The notes below the pieces were generated by a model. The model ran no database searches. It was not told the origin of the DNA and worked only from the letters and a program-made list of their open reading frames with translations. This document shows, one piece after another, positions 60,021-64,000 of a DNA stretch of 64,000 nucleotides. Made by a program: the position numbers and the translations under genes. The number at the start of each line of letters is the position of its first letter. The stretch's first letter is position 1. Source of the stretch: Anadara kagoshimensis (lineage: Eukaryota; Mollusca; Bivalvia; Arcoida; Arcidae); the NCBI GenBank assembly GCA_021292105.1, contig CM037864.1, positions 13,253,898-13,317,897 on the forward strand. Reading direction: 5' to 3'.

Positions 60021-60520
60021 ACTTAAAACAACAACTTTTTCAGGTATCACCTCTTGAAAATTTTCTCCATGGTGAGAATTATTATCAATAATCGACTTAA
60101 AACAACAACTTTTTCAGGTATCACCTCTTGAAAATTTTCTCCATGGTGAGAATTATTATCAATAATCGACTTAAAACAACAACTTTTTCAGGTATCACCT
60201 CTTGAAAATTTTCTCCATGGTGAGAATTATTATCAATAATCGACTTAAAACAACAACTTTTTAAGGTATCACCTCTTGAAAATTTTCTCCATGGTGAGAA
60301 TTATTATCAATAATCGACTTAAAACAACAACTTTTTAAGGTATCACCTCTTGAAAATTTTCTCCATGGTGAGAATTATTATCAATAATCGACTTAAAACA
60401 ACAACTTTTTAAGGTATCACCTCTTGAAAATTTTCTCCATGGTGAGAATTATTATCAATAATCGACTTAAAACAACAACTTTTTAAGGTATCACCTCTAG
60501 AAAATTTTCTCCATGGTGAC
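60021..60520 (-). repeat. 74-bp tandem array, seven copies, partly zinc-finger-derived
   Basis: ACTTAAAACAACAACTTTTT recurs at 60021 and then every 74 bp to 60465. Each unit has TATCACCTCTTGAAAATTTT then CTCCATGGTGA, similar in order to GTCTGCCTCCAGCGGAATTT then CTCTCCACACTGA of finger 2 in the 60708 exon. The units are nearly identical, so expansion is recent. Confidence 0.88.
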
Positions 60521-60579
60521 GACATAGATATTGTCTGTTAGATATAGAGTAAGTTTGTTCAGGGAGAAATCTCAGTTGT

Positions 60580-60707
60580 TCAAACAGTTATGGACTTTCA
60601 AATAGTGATTTTTCAAGGTCTGCCTCATTAGATTCCACTTTCCACACTGATGACATTAGATAGTCATGGAGGTTTGTTAGGGAGAAATCTCCATTGTTCA
60701 AACTGTT
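60580..60707 (-). repeat. Decayed copy of the 3' half of the 60708 exon
   Basis: TGGACTTTCAAATAGTGATT then TTTCAAGGTCTGCCTC, then TTCCACTTTCCACACTGATG and GGGAGAAATCTCCATTGTTC, reproduce in order the stop, finger 2 and finger 1 blocks of the neighbouring exon with many substitutions and a deletion. Confidence 0.85.
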
Positions 60708-60928
60708 TCAATCATAATTATGGACTTTCAAACAGTGATTTTTCAAGGTCTGCCTCCAGCGGAATTTCTCTCCACACTGATTACATGTGTACTGTGGTGG
60801 ATTATGTCGTTTGACATGTTCGCGGAGATATCTCCATTGTTCAAACGATTTACCGCAGACTTTACAAATAATTCCTCCGTGAGATTGCTCCGAGTTGTCC
60901 ATCGGGATTGTAGGGATATTCCACATCT
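60708..60928 (-). CDS. Alternative 3'-terminal exon, two C2H2 fingers
   Basis: The acceptor is ATTTTTCAG at 60929-60937; AG completes the split codon. About 73 residues. Finger 1 is CKVCGKSFEQWRYLREH (Cys 22/25) and finger 2 CNQCGEKFRWRQTLKNH, ending H-x4-H (HCLKVH), so finger 2 is a true C2H2 rather than C2HC. The linker is NPPQYT. The 62209 exon would have the same H-x4-H ending if its frame were intact. The exon is followed by three kinds of tandem array, parts of which look derived from its finger DNA (59433-60707). Confidence 0.84.
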
Positions 60929-60937
60929 CTGAAAAAT

Positions 60938-61975
60938 AAAGGAACAACTGTCTAAAACTTATTGTCAGTAATCGGCTCCAATGATTGCGTTTTTCAAAAA
61001 TGTTTAAACTCCATACAGTTTTTTAGGGACTTAAAATACATGCATTATACGAAAAAGAAATTTGTAACTGAAAAACAATTACTTTGACAACAGTCACTGC
61101 AAACTTGACACAATATCAATTAACAACAGACACAGCCAACAAGAAATATTAGTTGATTTGAACTAATAAATATAAGTTTCCAATATTTTCAATCCTCCAA
61201 TTTAAAACATGAGAATCGACAGAACCGATGGATGCTCCTGAATAAAAGCTAGTTGTAAAAGGCTATTTCCCAATTCAAAAATATTTTTGTTTAAATAAAA
61301 TTTTGCAAAGGGCAATAACTCTTGAGTTATATAAAATAGATTTATGATTCGTGTGCACTGCATTCCGCCACCTATGACGTCTTATGCTACTACTACTCTT
61401 AAATGTTTTGAGTTATGCTCCACACAAAATGATGACGGACAGACACATGCATAGGTTGGGCAGACAAAACAGCAACTATAGGCTCTCCCTTTGAGCATAA
61501 AAATGTAATGGCAATGAATACAGATTACATATAACATACTAATGGTAATGAACCCTAATTATTACATCATGGAAATATGAAATTAAATCCACATAACTTC
61601 CACTACTGAATTCTACAAATACCATCTTCTACCAACTGGATATATTCCATACCAAGCAATGAACAAACCATTTCCCAGTGTTCAAAATAGGTCAAAATAC
61701 TGCCCCAGACCTTATTTTTATCATTTCATCATTTTCTATTGTGGTATATAGAAGACTATTGATGAGGTAACCAGTCCTTCCTAATGTTACCAGACTTGGG
61801 ACTGTTTTTTCAAACACTACATTTCCATATATCCATTAGTTTTCAACACACAAGTTAAGCAAACCGAGTAAAATGTAGAAATATATCTCCATATAACCAC
61901 ATTTTTTTTATATTTTCAATATTTTCGATTTAAGAGTCTATTGCAATTTCTGTGCAAGTCTGAATTTTCTTTCAA
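60938..61975. other. Intron, nothing recognised
   Basis: AT-rich sequence without exon or named repeat. Confidence 0.45.
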
Positions 61976-62161
61976 GTCGATTTTTTTCTTTCAAATGTAC
62001 TGAATTTACCCTTCAGTCCTGCTCACCATTGAAATTTTTACCCACACACAACACTGGTATTTAAAATACCTAAAATAATTTTAGGGGACTGATGCTTTTT
62101 AAGTGTCAAGTTAAGAGTCTCTTCTAAGTCTTCATTTTTTTTCTTTTGTCTACTGAAAGTG
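61976..62161 (-). repeat. Decayed partial copy of the frameshifted exon
   Basis: CCCTTCAGTCCTGCTCACCA (about 62009), ACCCACACACAACACTGGTA and GGGGACTGATGCTTTTTAAG follow the same order as TCGCTTCAGTCCTGCTCGCC, CCCCACACACGACGCAGTGG and GGGGGCTGATGCTGTTTTAA in the exon. Confidence 0.8.
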
Positions 62162-62402
62162 TTAATACATATTTTGGTTTTTGCCATGAATTCTAGCTTC
62201 ATGTCGCTTCAGTCCTGCTCGCCAGCGAATTTTTCCCCACACACGACGCAGTGGTATTTAGGGGGCTGATGCTGTTTTAAGTGCTCCTTCAAATAACGGG
62301 CCTGTTCGAATGTTTTACCGCAGTAAGCACATGTTTTCTGGACATCAATATCAGTTTGACCATAATCATAATTAGTGACCATCACCTTGTAACTCTGCGA
62401 TT
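62162..62402 (-). pseudogene. Alternative 3'-terminal exon, C2H2 finger pair, one-base frameshift in finger 2
   Basis: The acceptor is AATTTTTCAG at 62403-62412 and AA completes the split codon. The frame runs through finger 1, CAYCGKTFEQARYLKEH (Cys 25/28), the linker QPPKYH and the start of finger 2, CVVCGEKF. It then leaves the family consensus and stops at 62209. At 62225-62228 the plus strand has CAGCGA where the 60708 exon has CAGCGGA, so one base is missing. Past that point the other frame continues with RW, a His pair spaced H-x4-H as in the 60708 exon, and TAA at 62162. I therefore see a single-base deletion that removes finger 2, either a real lesion or an assembly error. The exon is the first of the array in transcription order. 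Confidence 0.75.
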
Positions 62403-62570
62403 CTGAAAAATTCAAAATATAAGCTGAATAACTCTCATGAAATAAATTATTTTTTTTATTTTTATTTTTTTTACAAATGCTTGCTTATAAACTCTATTTA
62501 AACTTCTATCACAGCTTATCTTTTGAATTTAGCCTTAACTGTCTCAAAGAAAAGGTGAAGAAAGGGGTTA

Positions 62571-62790
62571 AGAAAATTGACGTATTGCCGGCCACGCCCA
62601 CAATGTTCCGACAAAGGCCACCATCGCAGTACCAAAGCAGCGGCATGGCAACTAATGATGTTCTAGTATCAGTGACGTAATTAAATGACACAATTCAGAC
62701 CGAGCTTTCATTTTTTTTGTGTGTAATTCAAGCATGACAGGCATTTGTCGGAACATTGTGGGCGTAGCCAGCGATCTGTCAATTGTTAAA
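62571..62790. mobile_element. MITE with GCCGGCCACG inverted ends (copy 2)
   Basis: Left ATTGACGTATTGCCGGCCAC, right GTGGGCGTAGCCAGCGATCT. The interior matches 10888-11110. Confidence 0.85.
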
Positions 62791-63096
62791 ACAAGACAAC
62801 TCTACTTCTGTCAAAAGGTCTATAAATCTATAGTGGAACTTCTATAGCTATAGAAAAAGATGTTCCTTTTTTAGATTCTGCAGATTTGGTTTGTAATATC
62901 AAGATGTCACCAGCTATAAGGAAGTTGAAAATATTGTTACCCATAAATAAACATTCATGGTTAACCCTAGTACCTGTCTTAAATCAGGGGTTTAATAATC
63001 AGGTCCACCCCAATGCTATTTCACTGTCTTGTTTTTATATTTTCTATGCTTAACTTATATTGTGGTATGTTTTTGTTCGTGTTTGCTTTTGCTAAG

Positions 63097-63279
63097 TACA
63101 GTCCAACCTGCCTTAAAGACCAACTCTCTATAAGGGCCACCTGCTTATAAAAACCAGTAAAATTGTATCCAAATCGTTCTTTATTCATATTATTTGAACC
63201 TGTTTATAAAGGCCACCTGCCCATAAAGGCCACTTTTACTGGTTTCATTGGGTGGCCTTTATAGACAGGTTCGACTGTA
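63097..63279. mobile_element. MITE family TACAGT (copy 3)
   Basis: 183 bp from TACAGTCCAACCTGCCTTAA to ATAGACAGGTTCGACTGTA, with the same orientation as copy 1 and inverted ends of about 28 bp. Confidence 0.88.
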
Positions 63280-63324
63280 CACATTTTCCAATTACAAATT
63301 TCTTCTATTTTAAGGTCTAATTCA

Positions 63325-63550
63325 AAGAAGTTGAGTAATACTCTTTAACTGTCCAGTCAAGATGCTTACACTTTTATCAAGGTTGTTAGGTTGTTAGTTC
63401 ATGGATGGTTGAGGAAACTAGAGTACCTGGAGAAAGCCATTGACCTTTGGCAAACAAACTGACAAGGCTTCCAACACTAGGAGGATCTGTCCCGAGTGGG
63501 GTTTCAAATCAAAGCAGTGAGAGGCACTGTGTTCTGTAAGCACTCTTGTT
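63325..63550. repeat. SINE-like remnant
   Basis: AACTGTCCAGTCAAGATGCT, TAGTTCATGGATGGTTGAGG and TCCCGAGTGGGGTTTCAAAT resemble 53690-53880 and 12650-12795. The bases from 63551 to 64000 show nothing recognised; presumably the rest of the intron leading to the shared 5' exons. Confidence 0.5.
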
Positions 63551-64000
63551 CAAAACTGTGCAATGGAGGAGGGTTAATTAATTTCTACATAATAATCATC
63601 TTACTCCTGTCATATTCAATTGCTTGTTCCATCTTTTCATGATATATAGAAAAATGTCCTCGAAAAGAACCTCATTCAATTATTCACTACAGTTTTTAAT
63701 ACTACAAATTTCTATGGTTTTAAAGTACATGTGTATTGGAACAATTGAAACCAAGAAAGTTTTGTTTTTTGTTTGTTTAAAATTCATTTATTTTCAAACT
63801 AATTTTTGGTGACAGCAAATTACATGTATGTACACATTATATACATAGTTGTGTATTGAAACTTAAACAAGTTTTTAGTGAACAATTCATTTATTTTCAA
63901 ATTAATTTTTTTGTATAAGACAATAAATGACAGGTAAGTACACATTATCATTACAAATATTTATTTGACATATATAGTTCAATATAAAATCTTTGCACCT

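Noticed and set aside
3112-62402. A cluster of independent single-exon zinc-finger genes
   Set aside because: Several exons have no Met before the zinc ligands, all begin at an acceptor in the same phase, and no promoters or 5' exons are seen between them.

Overview
The window looks like nuclear DNA of an animal, most likely a lophotrochozoan and probably a bivalve mollusc. It is AT-rich, full of microsatellites, minisatellites, tRNA-derived SINEs and small inverted-repeat elements, and it has no bacterial-type operons. The species assignment is inference from repeat style only.

All convincing coding sequence lies on the minus strand and forms one repeated pattern: 22 short exons (about 190-540 bp). 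Each opens right after a 3' splice acceptor (minus strand usually TTTCAG|A), each is read in the same phase (two bases complete a codon begun in an upstream exon), each ends in its own stop codon, and each encodes one compact zinc-binding module. No exon has a start codon of its own that is needed and no transcription-start or 5' gene body is visible. The simplest reading is a large set of mutually exclusive alternative 3'-terminal exons of a single gene whose common 5' part lies beyond position 64000. This architecture is known from the insect BTB genes lola and mod(mdg4); that the missing 5' part encodes a BTB domain is inference.

Two unrelated modules share this slot. Twelve exons encode a pair of C2H2/C2HC fingers (62.4, 60.9, 56.6, 53.1, 51.6, 50.2, 47.9, 42.2, 40.9, 39.7, 37.7 and 27.1 kb). 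Ten encode a Cys/His module, C-x2-C-x18-C-x2-C-x4-C-x(4-9)-C-x4-H, resembling the C-terminal cysteine-rich zinc finger of piggyBac transposases (46.2, 33.6, 32.0, 25.7, 23.0, 20.3, 15.1, 11.7, 7.2 and 3.4 kb). In transcription order the C2H2 exons are mostly proximal and the piggyBac-like exons mostly distal. The C2H2 exon nearest the 5' side carries a one-base frameshift, and a decayed duplicate of one piggyBac-like exon lies at 22.4-22.6 kb.

A second pattern is that many exons have, just beyond their stop codon, a tandem array of decayed copies of their own 3' portion (2.4-3.1, 6.5-6.9, 19.7-20.1, 25.15-25.4, 32.8-33.3, 46.8-47.6, 49.6-49.9, 59.4-60.7 and 62.0-62.1 kb). At 37.2-42.2 kb whole exons plus flanks are duplicated. 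The locus therefore shows birth, diversification and death of exons by tandem duplication.

The remaining sequence is intronic and carries dispersed repeats: two copies of one SINE and one of another with clear target-site duplications, several MITE families, a 31-bp minisatellite of about 34 copies at 27.2-28.3 kb, a roughly 320-bp higher-order repeat at 4.6-6.0 kb, and a long hairpin at 54.85-55.02 kb. I found no convincing plus-strand gene.
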